NCBI RefSeq assembly: GCF_900215435.1
Contig: NZ_OCMY01000002.1
Span: 248,001-312,000 of the forward strand
Source: Candidatus Pantoea floridensis
GTDB lineage: Bacteria; Pseudomonadota; Gammaproteobacteria; Enterobacterales; Enterobacteriaceae
Direction: 5' to 3'
DNA length: 64,000 nt
The notes beneath the pieces are model-generated. The model saw only the letters and a program-made list of their open reading frames with translations. It was not told the origin of the DNA and did not search any database. Shown in pieces: positions 20,902-29,784 of this stretch. The stretch's first letter is position 1. The number at the start of each line of letters is the position of its first letter. Both the position numbers and the translations under genes were made by a program.

Positions 20902-22998
20902 TTACTTTGTGTGAATAAAACGACGTCGCGCAATAATCTCCACCTGACGCGGCGTCGCCACCGGCCACGCTTGCTGCGGGAACAGATACAACCGAACGCT
21001 GAACAGATGGAACAAGGGTGTTAGCACCCTTTCATCGCTTTTTGCCAACTGCTCCAGTATCAACAGCAGCAAATCCAGTTCCTCTTGCAAGTCAGCGTGC
21101 GGCGGCGTCTGCAAGGATTTCAGCCTGCGTTTAAGAAACAGCGCCAGTTCATGAAACATCTGTCCGCTATCCAGCTGATATTGCTGCAGAAGCGCTTTGT
21201 GCCGCGCGTAGTAGTCAAAACTGTTTACGCCCAACCACACTTCTTTGAGCAACATTCCGGCTGAACGCATATCGGGATGCGGATCCAGACGCAAACGCGG
21301 CAGTACCACATTCACTTTATCCAACATCAGACTGATAAAGCGTTGGCGTCCCAGCAGCGACGAGCCATTACGTTCGGTCTCTTTAATAAAGCGTAATAGC
21401 TCGCGCAGGCCTTGCCGCACTGCGCGGCGTGCGGTCCAGGAAGGTCGTTTGTTGCGCATGATGGCTGTTACGATAACCGCAAACATCACGCCGGCCATCG
21501 AAGCTATCGCATTATTGATCAGCAATACCAAATCCGGTTTTAGATGGTGACCCAAACCAATGAAACCGGGAATTTGAATCGCGACGCTGAGGCCAATCAT
21601 GTTGGTCGAAGGCCGCGCAATCATCAGCGCAAGCATCATCAGGCCAGGTGCCAGGCAAATGATTAACGCTTCAAATGAGGTGGCTTGCGGTAACAGCAGC
21701 GCCACGTAAATCACGCTGATAACAATGGCTACGATGACGCCACGCACAAACAGCTTCATCGAGGTTAGCGGCGTATCCACACTGGCCAGCAATGAGCACA
21801 GGATGGCCGCCATTACCGGCGCCGACGCGCCATCGCGCCAACCCGAGGCCATCCATAACAGGCAGGAACCGAAGGTTGCGCAAAATGCGGTTAACGCGGA
21901 GAGCCGGATCAGCCCTTTATCAAAAAAGCGATGCGTGCGTTTGCCCCGTGCCAGCGTGGTGTCGCCCGACAAATCGCTGACCAGACCACTTACGCTTTGA
22001 TACGCACCGGCAATACGCACAAAATCCGTCAGCCGTTCAAGTAATCCGGTCAACAGCAGCCAGGTTTCCGTGGGCATCTCCCCGTTTTGCCATGTGACAT
22101 TGAGTTCCTGCTGACAGCCACTCAGCGTCTGCTGAATGCCACTGGTTTCACCCACCGCTTCGCCATCATGAAGCCATTGCAAAAACAGCTGAAAAGTTAG
22201 CGCCACATTTTCCGGGAAAGTAATTTGCAGCGCAGATAACCGCTGTAAACGCAGCTCAATCGCCGTGAGCGTCGGGATTAAATAGGAAAGATGTTGGTAT
22301 TGTACGCTGACCAGACGAATTAACCGGCGCGCGGCATCGCCTTCATAGACGCAGTGGGTAATCAGAACTTCCACCTGCTGCGGGTTGGTTGCCATGCGGA
22401 TGAGGATATCGTCGCGCTCAGGCGATGTGTCGCTGGGAATACCGGAGAGCAGATCGCTGCATAATTTGCGCGCGTTGAGATACCACAGGCTAACGCTTTG
22501 CTCCAGCAGGCTGCGCATCGAGACCGGAAATAACAGCGCATGCACCAGGCTGCTGCAGACGATACCCAACGTGATCTCTTCTATACGCGAGATAACCGTG
22601 CTGGTGATAGAGAGCGGCGTGGTGACTTCCGGGAACCCCATGATTGCTGCACTGTAACCGGCCAGCATGAAAATATAACTTTTTGGTGTGCGGTCATGCA
22701 GCGACAAATACAAGCAAACGCTCACCCACAGCGAGACGCAGAAACAGAACAGCAATGGATGTTGCACGGTTGGCGGAAAAATAAAGAAGATAAATACGCC
22801 ACCCAGCAAGGTGCCGAGTAATCGAAACACCGATTTGGAAATGGTTGAGGCGGAATAGAGCTGCGACGCAAGCAGGACCGTGGTCACTGCCCAGGCCGGC
22901 TTATCCAGATTCAATTCCAGTGCGAGATACAATGCCAGGAAGGCGGCCAGAGAGGTTTTTACAGCAAAAAAAACGGCGTTTTTTGAAAACCACTGCAT
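20902..22998 (-). CDS. FUSC-family inner-membrane protein (AaeB/fusaric-acid-resistance type)
   Basis: Large membrane protein with two repeats of an aromatic-acid-exporter-like unit: each has a cluster of five or six membrane helices followed by a long cytoplasmic helical region. The start NAVFFAVKTSLAAFLALYLA is typical of AaeB/FUSC proteins, which export aromatic carboxylic acids, usually with a membrane-fusion partner. None is encoded beside it. The open frame runs to 23190, adding 64 residues with one more hydrophobic stretch, but homology begins at the Met at 22998. That start lacks a good ribosome site, so the N-terminus is uncertain. It is convergent with ascB. Confidence 0.8.
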   Translation of the reverse strand: MQWFSKNAVFFAVKTSLAAFLALYLALELNLDKPAWAVTTVLLASQLYSASTISKSVFRLLGTLLGGVFIFFIFPPTVQHPLLFCFCVSLWVSVCLYLSLHDRTPKSYIFMLAGYSAAIMGFPEVTTPLSITSTVISRIEEITLGIVCSSLVHALLFPVSMRSLLEQSVSLWYLNARKLCSDLLSGIPSDTSPERDDILIRMATNPQQVEVLITHCVYEGDAARRLIRLVSVQYQHLSYLIPTLTAIELRLQRLSALQITFPENVALTFQLFLQWLHDGEAVGETSGIQQTLSGCQQELNVTWQNGEMPTETWLLLTGLLERLTDFVRIAGAYQSVSGLVSDLSGDTTLARGKRTHRFFDKGLIRLSALTAFCATFGSCLLWMASGWRDGASAPVMAAILCSLLASVDTPLTSMKLFVRGVIVAIVISVIYVALLLPQATSFEALIICLAPGLMMLALMIARPSTNMIGLSVAIQIPGFIGLGHHLKPDLVLLINNAIASMAGVMFAVIVTAIMRNKRPSWTARRAVRQGLRELLRFIKETERNGSSLLGRQRFISLMLDKVNVVLPRLRLDPHPDMRSAGMLLKEVWLGVNSFDYYARHKALLQQYQLDSGQMFHELALFLKRRLKSLQTPPHADLQEELDLLLLILEQLAKSDERVLTPLFHLFSVRLYLFPQQAWPVATPRQVEIIARRRFIHTK

Positions 22999-23190
22999 CA
23001 CACAAAGACCAGGAAGTACGAGTGCTGCGTATCCTGCCAGAATGTAAAAAAGCCTCACCTCGATAAATACGACAAAATGTTTCGCAATAAAAAAAGATGT
23101 TCTTAAACCGCATGCTTTGCGCGGATAACGTGTAAGGACTGCTAATGCAATCTGATTGCTGGAGCGCATTATTGCTGCTGTTTTGCACAA

Positions 23191-23517
23191 TTATCGCGCC
23201 TGAGACGATTTTTACGAGGATCTGTTATCAGACAAATAAATGTGTGCTGGATCACACTTTGTTGAAACATGCTCATTCCGGTGGGATTTCCATAAAATTA
23301 TTTCGCGCAGAGAAAAGAGGTTTCCTGTGCCAGATCATCTCTTCATCTACCAAAGCGCCTCCCGCCTGGACGAGTAGCCACTCCGCTCGCTGCCATTGAT
23401 TGTGGCGACCCGATCAGCGCGAGCGGCCAACCCCAGTACTCTTTTAAAACCGGCGATGGTACTATTTACCCGCTTAATCAGGCGCAGAACGATGCGAAGA
23501 ATGACCAGGAACGCAGG
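23191..23517. other. Upstream region of yfiR with CRP-like site and possible RNA structure
   Basis: 327 nt with no confident gene. It holds the CRP-like site at 23238-23259. Further down, CCGCTCG (23384-23390) can pair with CGAGCGG (23420-23426) and AGTAC with GTACT (23436-23463), so the yfiR leader may be structured. The yfiR frame stays open upstream of its ATG through most of this stretch but offers no good start. Confidence 0.4.
23238..23259. promoter_or_regulatory. CRP-like binding site upstream of yfiR
   Basis: Core TGTGT-GCTGGA-TCACA flanked by AAA and CTT; by eye 18 of 22 positions agree with the CRP consensus. It lies about 260 nt before yfiR and about 240 nt before the FUSC gene start, so it could serve either. 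Confidence 0.55.
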
Positions 23518-24078
23518 ATGTTATGTAAACAACACGCTTATTGGGAAGCCAACTGGCAATTATCCCTGATCCACGCCTGTAAAATTTTTATCTATGCCAT
23601 CTTTCTGCTGCTGTTTATTTCACACTCTGCTTTTGCCGAAATTAAAGACGATAAAGCTAACCGGATCGTCAGCGGCATTATTAGCTTTACGCACTGGCCG
23701 GGTTTAACGCGCGCACCGCAACTTTGCGTATTTTCATCCGCGCAGCATCTCTCGCTGCCGCAAAATACCGCCTCCAATGCAGCGCTGTTTAAGGTGGTCT
23801 ATTTGACCAGCCAGAGCGAGCTGGCGACGCAAGATTGCGATGCGGTCTATTTCGGCGAACAGACGCCACAACAACAGCTGGAAATTGCTAAGCAATTCAG
23901 CGGGAAACCGGTGCTTACCCTGGCTGAAAACAATACAGATTGTACGATTGGTGCCGCATTTTGTCTGATCTTCAATGCTGACCACACGCTATTTTCAGTC
24001 AATCTTGATTCACTGGCGCGGAGTGGCGTCAGGGTAAGCCCAGATGTGCTGTTGCTGTCCCGCAATGGAAGCAAATAA
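23518..24078 (+). CDS. yfiR: YfiR, periplasmic repressor of the diguanylate cyclase DgcN
   Basis: 186-residue DUF4154 protein with a long hydrophobic signal sequence (residues about 22-40, ending SAFAE). Core blocks RIVSGIISFTHWPGL, LCVFSS and the C-terminal SGVRVSPDVLLLSRNG match YfiR. Four cysteines (70, 107, 142, 149) correspond in spacing to the two disulfide bonds of Pseudomonas YfiR. In that system YfiR binds the periplasmic domain of YfiN and silences it. It begins the three-gene operon yfiR-dgcN-yfiB. AGGA lies 7 nt before the ATG. Confidence 0.88.
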   Translation: MLCKQHAYWEANWQLSLIHACKIFIYAIFLLLFISHSAFAEIKDDKANRIVSGIISFTHWPGLTRAPQLCVFSSAQHLSLPQNTASNAALFKVVYLTSQSELATQDCDAVYFGEQTPQQQLEIAKQFSGKPVLTLAENNTDCTIGAAFCLIFNADHTLFSVNLDSLARSGVRVSPDVLLLSRNGSK

Positions 24079-24079
24079 G

Positions 24080-25294
24080 ATGAAACTCGATAAAATAAGA
24101 AATGACAAATCATCGATACGCAATAAGTTGCGCAAAATTAGCACCATCAATTCTGCCGTTATTTTATTGCTGTGCTGGCTGCTGCTCTCTTCAACGTCGT
24201 TACTGTTTATAAAAAACTACGAAAAGCGCAATCTGGAACTGATTGCTGCGACGCTGAGCACCACCCTCACCGCCGCTACGGTATTTGAAGACAGTTACGA
24301 TGCGCATAATAAAATTGCGCGCCTGGGTGAAGAAGGAATGTTTGACTCGGCAAAACTGGTCACTGATGATCACACTGTATTGGTGGAGTGGCACGATCAT
24401 CAGCAAGAGAACGGCTGGTATCCGCGTTTATTGCGTGAATGGATTTACGTCAAACCGCTTAGCGTCAACATTAACCACGCGGAATCCACCGTCGGCACGC
24501 TGACGCTTGAGGGCACCGTTACCGGTGCGGCCGAATTTATCCGCTACTCGCTGATGATTTTAACCAGCGGCATGCTGTGCGTATTGATTATCTCTTTCCT
24601 GTTGAGTGAATTTTTGCATCGCGGCATGCTCGCCTCATTGCGCAATATCACCAGCTCAATTCATTACGTGATTCGCTCCGGTGACTTTTCATTACGTATT
24701 CCGGAAAGCCCAACCCGGGAGTTTCAGCTTTTCTCCGACGACCTCAATTCGCTGCTGACAGAGATGCAAACGTTGCAGGCTTCGCTGCTACGTGACAATC
24801 AGTCGCTGGCGGCTAAAGCCCTGGAAGATCCGTTAACCGGCCTGGCTAACCGCGCCGCTTTTGTGGCCCGCCTGTCGCAATTGCTCGATCGGCAGTTCGC
24901 GAAAGAGCGTTTTGCCCTGCTGTTCCTCGATGGCGATCGCTTTAAGAGTATTAATGACAATTGGGGACATGCAGCCGGTGATGAGGTTCTGAAAACCGTC
25001 GGATCACGCCTTTCCGCTTTGGCTTATAAAAATGATTTAGTGGCACGACTTGGGGGCGATGAGTTCGCCATGTTAATCACCAGCCGGGTAAGTGAAGCAC
25101 AGCTTCAATTGCTATTGCAGGATATTCATGAAGCCATTAGCCAAAAAATTGTGGTTGCGGAAGGCACTCAGATAACCACCTCGGTAACCATCGGCTATGC
25201 CTGGTCACAGCACGGCGATACGGTGGAATCGATTCTGGAACGCGCAGATATGAATATGTATAAAAATAAGGGAATAAGTAAGGTGCAGGTATGA
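24080..25294 (+). CDS. dgcN: Diguanylate cyclase DgcN (YfiN)
   Basis: Membrane-anchored enzyme that makes c-di-GMP from two GTP. From the ATG at 24080 it has a first membrane helix (about residues 22-45), a periplasmic CHASE8-type domain, a second helix near 150-170, a HAMP segment and a GGDEF domain with intact LGGDEFAML active-site loop. GGAAG sits 8 nt before the chosen ATG, immediately after the yfiR stop; the open frame begins earlier at 24044 inside yfiR without support. Its stop overlaps the yfiB start (ATGA). Activity is expected to raise adhesion and lower motility when YfiR repression is relieved. Confidence 0.92.
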   Translation: MKLDKIRNDKSSIRNKLRKISTINSAVILLLCWLLLSSTSLLFIKNYEKRNLELIAATLSTTLTAATVFEDSYDAHNKIARLGEEGMFDSAKLVTDDHTVLVEWHDHQQENGWYPRLLREWIYVKPLSVNINHAESTVGTLTLEGTVTGAAEFIRYSLMILTSGMLCVLIISFLLSEFLHRGMLASLRNITSSIHYVIRSGDFSLRIPESPTREFQLFSDDLNSLLTEMQTLQASLLRDNQSLAAKALEDPLTGLANRAAFVARLSQLLDRQFAKERFALLFLDGDRFKSINDNWGHAAGDEVLKTVGSRLSALAYKNDLVARLGGDEFAMLITSRVSEAQLQLLLQDIHEAISQKIVVAEGTQITTSVTIGYAWSQHGDTVESILERADMNMYKNKGISKVQV

Positions 25295-25764
25295 AAAGAA
25301 AACTTTTCCTGATGATGGTGGTATGGGCGCTGGTTGGCTGCCAGTCAACGGGGCGCTTCAGCGATGCGCAAATAGCGGCGATGCGTCACGCTGGCTTCAG
25401 TGAAAATAACGAAGGCTGGGGGTTAGGCTTATCGGACAAAATTTTGTTCGGTGTGAACGAGTCGGAACTCACGCCAGCCAGTAAAAGTACCATCACCACG
25501 ATGGCGAGAAATTTGGCGGCTAGCGGCATTAAGCACGTGCGCGTTGATGGTCATACAGATAACTACGGCAAAGCGGATTATAACCAACAGCTCTCACTGA
25601 AACGCGCCAACGCCGTAGCGGCACAGTGGGCGGTGGGCGCGGCAATCCCACGCGACAATATTGTCACGCGCGGCCTCGGCATGAGCGCGCCGGTCACCAG
25701 TAATAACAGCGCTCAGGGCCGGGCACAAAATCGCCGCGTAGCGATTGTGATTACCTCGCCGTAA
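25291..25764 (+). CDS. yfiB: YfiB, OmpA-like outer-membrane lipoprotein
   Basis: 157-residue lipoprotein with lipobox LVGC (Cys17 becomes lipidated) and a C-terminal OmpA peptidoglycan-binding domain (DGHTDNYGKADYNQQLSLKRA, RGLGMSAPV, QNRRVAI). In the YfiBNR system it sequesters YfiR in the periplasm under envelope stress and so releases the cyclase. It overlaps dgcN by 4 nt and overlaps the convergent uvsE gene by 14 nt. Confidence 0.92.
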   Translation: MKRKLFLMMVVWALVGCQSTGRFSDAQIAAMRHAGFSENNEGWGLGLSDKILFGVNESELTPASKSTITTMARNLAASGIKHVRVDGHTDNYGKADYNQQLSLKRANAVAAQWAVGAAIPRDNIVTRGLGMSAPVTSNNSAQGRAQNRRVAIVITSP

Positions 25765-26725
25765 TGCGCTGGTGCTCGACTGCATAATGGTATAAACGGT
25801 CGCGTGCTAAATTCTTCATTTTGACTTCGCACATAATATCAAAGGCATTAAACGACAGCGCCCAATCATTTAACGTTTGATTGAAGTAGTAATCGGAGTG
25901 GGCGCGAAGTTTCGACTTTGATACGGCTAAATCCTGCTGATCGGGAAAACCGCGATCGGGAATGATGCCTTCCTGGGCAATTGAATAATGCAGTACCGGC
26001 CGCACGTCACACCATGACGCCTCAATCAGCTCAATACGCGCATCGTCAGCCTGAATATATTGATTCTCTTTTACCCAATGATGGTGGATATCCAGCACCA
26101 CAGGACAAAGATGGCGCGCCTGTAATACATCATCCAGCGAGCAGGATATCTCATCATTTTCCACCGTGAGCATATTACGGGCTGCCGGACTCAGGCGCCT
26201 AAACGCGGCGCGAAATCCCTCAATCCCCTTTTTCCCGTTCATATGGATATTGATTTTGAAATCCTGAAACTGGCGGCCATAACCCATCAGCACGGCGCAG
26301 GTGGCGTGATATTCCACATCTTCAATCGCGCGATCCACTACGCCCTCATTATCTGATGCCAGCACGGTATATTGGCCGGGGTGAAATGACAGGCGAATAT
26401 TATGGGCGCGCGCCAACTCACCGCAGCGCTGCAATAACGGCTCGAGATCCTTCAGCAATTCACCATAAAGCTGGGTAGCTTGCGGGACCGTGTAGAGCGG
26501 CAACAGATCGCTGCCAATTCGCATCATGCGAAGCGCGTCTGGTTGCGCTGCCAACTGGTTCAGCGTGAGGTCGAGGTTTTGCAGATTATTCTGCGCAAGT
26601 TGGTTCAGCAGCGTGATGCGAGCATCATCGTCAAGGCTGAGAAAGCGCGTGCGCGTGGTGCTTTTGAAGGGAAACGGCTGGGTAGCCTGTTGATCCAGAT
26701 ACTTACAAGCAAAGCCTAATTTCAT
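25751..26725 (-). CDS. uvsE: UV DNA damage endonuclease
   Basis: UvsE/UVDE-family endonuclease, about 324 residues, a TIM-barrel metalloenzyme that nicks DNA 5' to UV photoproducts, independent of UvrABC. Family blocks: MKLGFACKYL, MRIGSDLLPLYT, RLSFHPGQYTVLAS, LTVENDE, VVLDIHHHW and SDYYFN. These contain the His, Glu and Asp metal ligands. The ATG at 26725 has GGGGGA upstream; a Met 4 codons earlier forms part of that site. UvsE is patchily distributed in enterobacteria, so this may be an acquired repair gene. No LexA box was seen upstream. Confidence 0.9.
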   Translation of the reverse strand: MKLGFACKYLDQQATQPFPFKSTTRTRFLSLDDDARITLLNQLAQNNLQNLDLTLNQLAAQPDALRMMRIGSDLLPLYTVPQATQLYGELLKDLEPLLQRCGELARAHNIRLSFHPGQYTVLASDNEGVVDRAIEDVEYHATCAVLMGYGRQFQDFKINIHMNGKKGIEGFRAAFRRLSPAARNMLTVENDEISCSLDDVLQARHLCPVVLDIHHHWVKENQYIQADDARIELIEASWCDVRPVLHYSIAQEGIIPDRGFPDQQDLAVSKSKLRAHSDYYFNQTLNDWALSFNAFDIMCEVKMKNLARDRLYHYAVEHQRITAR

Positions 26726-26783
26726 TTCATCCCCCATTTAATCAGCTTGAAAGCTTAGCTGTTATTCGGGAATCTGCGCGAGT

Positions 26784-26808
26784 GGGTCGCCATGAATGGC
26801 GACCCTAC
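26784..26808. repeat. Intergenic palindrome, type B
   Basis: GGGTCGCCATGAATGGCGAC followed by CC and TAC: perfect 10-bp arms GGGTCGCCAT/ATGGCGACCC with a 2-nt centre. It lies between uvsE and betT on the minus strand. Best copy of type B in the window. Confidence 0.7.
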
Positions 26809-26890
26809 AGGCGTTACAGCGATGATGACTCAGTAGCAAATCGCGAACGAAAGTCGTTCAGTGCTTAGCTCATCGGCAGGTGACCACCCG

Positions 26891-28921
26891 TTACACGCTC
26901 GGGAAGGTCATGCTGCTGCCCGGCGCTTCACGATGAAGATGGATAAAGTTCAGGTGACGCTCATACTGATCGAGAATATCGATAATCACCTGCTCTTTGT
27001 TGTAGTCCATCAAATCGTTGCCCTGGCTGCCTTCCAGCAGGAAGGTTTCCAGGCGGTAATAGGTTGATTTACCGCTGCGCGCACGATAGGTAAAGCCCGG
27101 TACCGAGTACTGTTGTGGCCAAATCTGATAGACGAAATCCTGCTCTTCGCCCAGCAGCACGCGCAGGTCCAGATGGCCCAGCGGCTGCCCTTCCTCCGGT
27201 TCCGCCCGCTCCAGCGACACGCGTCCACCGCGCAGTTCCAATTCTTTCGCCACGTCCTGCATCGCTGGATACAACACCTCTTCCATCATTTTCTGTGTAT
27301 AGCGCGTGCCCGGGTAGTTCATCAGGCGCGATAAGCGCTTCTTCCAGCTCAGACGATCGTTGCTGGCCGGAATATACGGCGCAGTGTCGCGGCTGGCGCT
27401 GGCGCGGCGATGATCTTCCACCTTCAGCGATTTATACAAGCCGGCCATCACAAAGAAGATCACGAAACTGAACGGTAAGCCCATGATCACCGTGGCGTTC
27501 TGCAAGGCAGAAATGCCGTTGGTCATCAGCATGCCCATGGTCAGCACACCAATCGCTATCGACCAGAAAATACGCAGCCAGTTTGGTGCATCGCTGTTGA
27601 TGTCTTTCAGCTTCGAGGTGAAGTTACCCAGCACCAGCGAGCCTGAATCAGCAGACGTGACATAGAACAGCATACCGGTGATGGTGGCAACGGAAGCACT
27701 GAACTTAAAGGCGGGATACTGCGCCAGCAGACTGTAGAAACCGCGTTCGGCATGCGCCATCACTTCCTGCGCAAAACCTGCATCGCCGTGAATGATTTCG
27801 TACAGCGCCGCGTTACCGAACACTGACAGCCACAGCAGCGTAAAGGTGAAGGGGATGATCAGCGTACCTAATACGAACTCACGAATGGTACGGCCGCGTG
27901 AAATACGCGCAAGGAACAGGCCAACAAACGGTGACCATGCAACCCACCATGCCCAGAAGAACAGCGTCCAGCTATTCATCCACTCTCTTGGCTGATCAAA
28001 GGCAAAGGTGTTGAGCGTCATGCCCATAAAGCGATTGACGTAATCCCCCACGTTCAGCACCAGCGCATTAAGCAGGAAGTCCGTTTTGCCCATAAACAAC
28101 ACGAACAGGATCAATCCCAGCGCCAGCGCGACGTTGAGTTCCGAAAGAATACGGATCCCTTTATCTACGCCGGAGGTGACGGAAATGGTCGCGATAATCA
28201 CCGACAGCACAATCAACGCCGCCTGCGCAGTGAAACCTTCCGGCACATCAAACAGTACATTGAGACCGTAGTTAAGCTGCACCACACCAATACCCAGGGT
28301 AGTGGCGATACCAAAGATGGTGCCGATTACCGCGGCGATATCTACCGTGTGACCAATCGGACCATTAATGCGCTTACCGAATATCGGATAGAGCGCGGAA
28401 CGAATGGTGAGCGGCAGATTGTAGCGATAGCTAAAGTAGCCGAGTGCGATCCCCATTAACGCGTACATAGACCAGCCGGTCACGCCATAGTGAAACAGTG
28501 TCCACACCATTGCCTGACGCGCCGCTTCCATGGTCTGCCCGGCACCTTCCGGCGGCTGCATATATTGGGTAACCGGTTCGGCTACCGAGAAGAACATCAG
28601 GTCTATACCAATACCGGCCGCGAACAGCATTGCCGACCAGCTCAGTAAGCTGAATTCGGGTTTGGATTGCTCAGGCCCGAGCTTGATCGCGCCGTAGCGG
28701 GAACACGCCATGTAAATGACGAACACGATGTACAGCGTGGCAGCGAGCATGTAGTACCAGCCAAACGTGGAGGTGACCCAATTGACGGCGGTCTGAATCC
28801 AGCTGGCCGCTAATTCGCTGTAAAAAATCGTGACAAGTGAAAACGTCAGAATCAGTCCGGCGGAGGTGTAAAACACCACAGGATTGATTCTGTCTTTTTC
28901 ACTGGCAGGTGGATTAATCAT
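26891..28921 (-). CDS. betT: High-affinity choline transporter (BCCT family)
   Basis: 676-residue BCCT transporter that imports choline with protons for conversion to glycine betaine. It has about twelve hydrophobic segments, the BCCT core motif MNSWTLFFWAWWVAWSPFVG, and the long hydrophilic C-terminal tail (about 150 residues) of BetT, which in related proteins senses osmotic strength. GAGG lies 7 nt before the ATG. It is divergent from betIBA, the standard E. coli-like order. Confidence 0.95.
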   Translation of the reverse strand: MINPPASEKDRINPVVFYTSAGLILTFSLVTIFYSELAASWIQTAVNWVTSTFGWYYMLAATLYIVFVIYMACSRYGAIKLGPEQSKPEFSLLSWSAMLFAAGIGIDLMFFSVAEPVTQYMQPPEGAGQTMEAARQAMVWTLFHYGVTGWSMYALMGIALGYFSYRYNLPLTIRSALYPIFGKRINGPIGHTVDIAAVIGTIFGIATTLGIGVVQLNYGLNVLFDVPEGFTAQAALIVLSVIIATISVTSGVDKGIRILSELNVALALGLILFVLFMGKTDFLLNALVLNVGDYVNRFMGMTLNTFAFDQPREWMNSWTLFFWAWWVAWSPFVGLFLARISRGRTIREFVLGTLIIPFTFTLLWLSVFGNAALYEIIHGDAGFAQEVMAHAERGFYSLLAQYPAFKFSASVATITGMLFYVTSADSGSLVLGNFTSKLKDINSDAPNWLRIFWSIAIGVLTMGMLMTNGISALQNATVIMGLPFSFVIFFVMAGLYKSLKVEDHRRASASRDTAPYIPASNDRLSWKKRLSRLMNYPGTRYTQKMMEEVLYPAMQDVAKELELRGGRVSLERAEPEEGQPLGHLDLRVLLGEEQDFVYQIWPQQYSVPGFTYRARSGKSTYYRLETFLLEGSQGNDLMDYNKEQVIIDILDQYERHLNFIHLHREAPGSSMTFPSV

Positions 28922-28971
28922 CGATTACCTCTGGTTAATTTCCTGTAATTCATGCCAATAAAGCCCGATTT

Positions 28972-29041
28972 GGTCGCAATGAATGGCGATCCTACGCGGG
29001 AAAATGCGGTTTTCGTAGGGTGCGCAATAATGCGCACCTGC
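28972..29041. repeat. Tandem intergenic palindromes, types B and A
   Basis: A degenerate type B copy GGTCGCAATGAATGGCGATC plus CTAC at 28972-28995 is followed at 29014-29040 by type A, with perfect 8-bp arms GGTGCGCA/TGCGCACC around AATA. The two sit together in the betT-betI gap, in head-to-head orientation about 20 nt apart. Confidence 0.65.
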
Positions 29042-29114
29042 TGAGTTCCTTTCAACTAACCGCTCCGTTTCTGTAACAAATCAAGCACAGCATCCTAACA
29101 AATTTCTTTTTTAT

Positions 29115-29128
29115 ATTGAACGTGCAAT
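29115..29128. promoter_or_regulatory. BetI operator
   Basis: ATTGAACGTGCAAT, a 14-nt near-palindrome differing at one position from the BetI-type ATTGAACGTTCAAT. It lies about 50 nt before betI and about 200 nt from betT. The choline-responsive repressor BetI probably controls both directions from here. Confidence 0.7.
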
Positions 29129-29177
29129 CAAAAAAAGTTTTAATAGTGTCCTTACATTGCGGTGGAGCTGGAGCGTT

Positions 29178-29771
29178 ATGCCAAAGGTGGGAATGCAGCC
29201 GATACGTCGTCGGCAACTGATTGATGCGACCCTGAGTACCATTAATGAAGTCGGGATCAACGACGCCACCATCGTGCAAATTGCACGACGTGCCGGCGTA
29301 TCGACAGGCATCATCAGCCACTACTTCAAAGACAAGAACGGTCTGTTAGAAGCCACCATGCGCGACGTTACTCGTCAGTTGCGCGATGCCGTGGCGGCAC
29401 GATTAAAGCCGCTGGCCGACGCCAGTACCGAAGCGCGCCTGCTGGCGATTGTGGAAGGCAATTTTGATGATTCGCAGGTGCACAGCGCCGCGATGAAAGC
29501 CTGGCTGGATTTTTGGGCCAGCAGCATGCATCAGCCACAGCTAGGGCGACTGGAACGCGTTAGCAGCCGTCGACTGTTTTCCACACTCGCGGCTGAATTT
29601 CGCCGCGTGATTCCGCGCGAAAAGGCTCGCCTGGCGGCACATGGTCTCGCCTCGCTGATCGATGGCCTATGGCTGCGCGCCGCGCTAAGCGGTAAACCGT
29701 TCGATTTGGATATCGCCAGAACGCTCACCACCCAATTCATTCGTCAGCAGCTGGCTGACCAGAATCACTGA
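29178..29771 (+). CDS. betI: TetR-family repressor of choline oxidation genes
   Basis: 197-residue TetR-type repressor starting [19 protein letters not shown], with helix-turn-helix [20 protein letters not shown] and the BetI-specific [16 protein letters not shown] effector region. Choline relieves repression. The ATG at 29178 has TGGAG 4 nt upstream; the open frame begins 7 codons earlier without support. It leads the betIBA operon. Confidence 0.95.
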   Translation: MPKVGMQPIRRRQLIDATLSTINEVGINDATIVQIARRAGVSTGIISHYFKDKNGLLEATMRDVTRQLRDAVAARLKPLADASTEARLLAIVEGNFDDSQVHSAAMKAWLDFWASSMHQPQLGRLERVSSRRLFSTLAAEFRRVIPREKARLAAHGLASLIDGLWLRAALSGKPFDLDIARTLTTQFIRQQLADQNH

Positions 29772-29784
29772 GGAAGGAGAAATC

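Noticed and set aside
20882..20903. GTGCGCAC/GCGTGCAC repeat between ascB and the FUSC gene
   Set aside because: Arms do not pair properly and there is no T tract; at best a badly worn type A palindrome.
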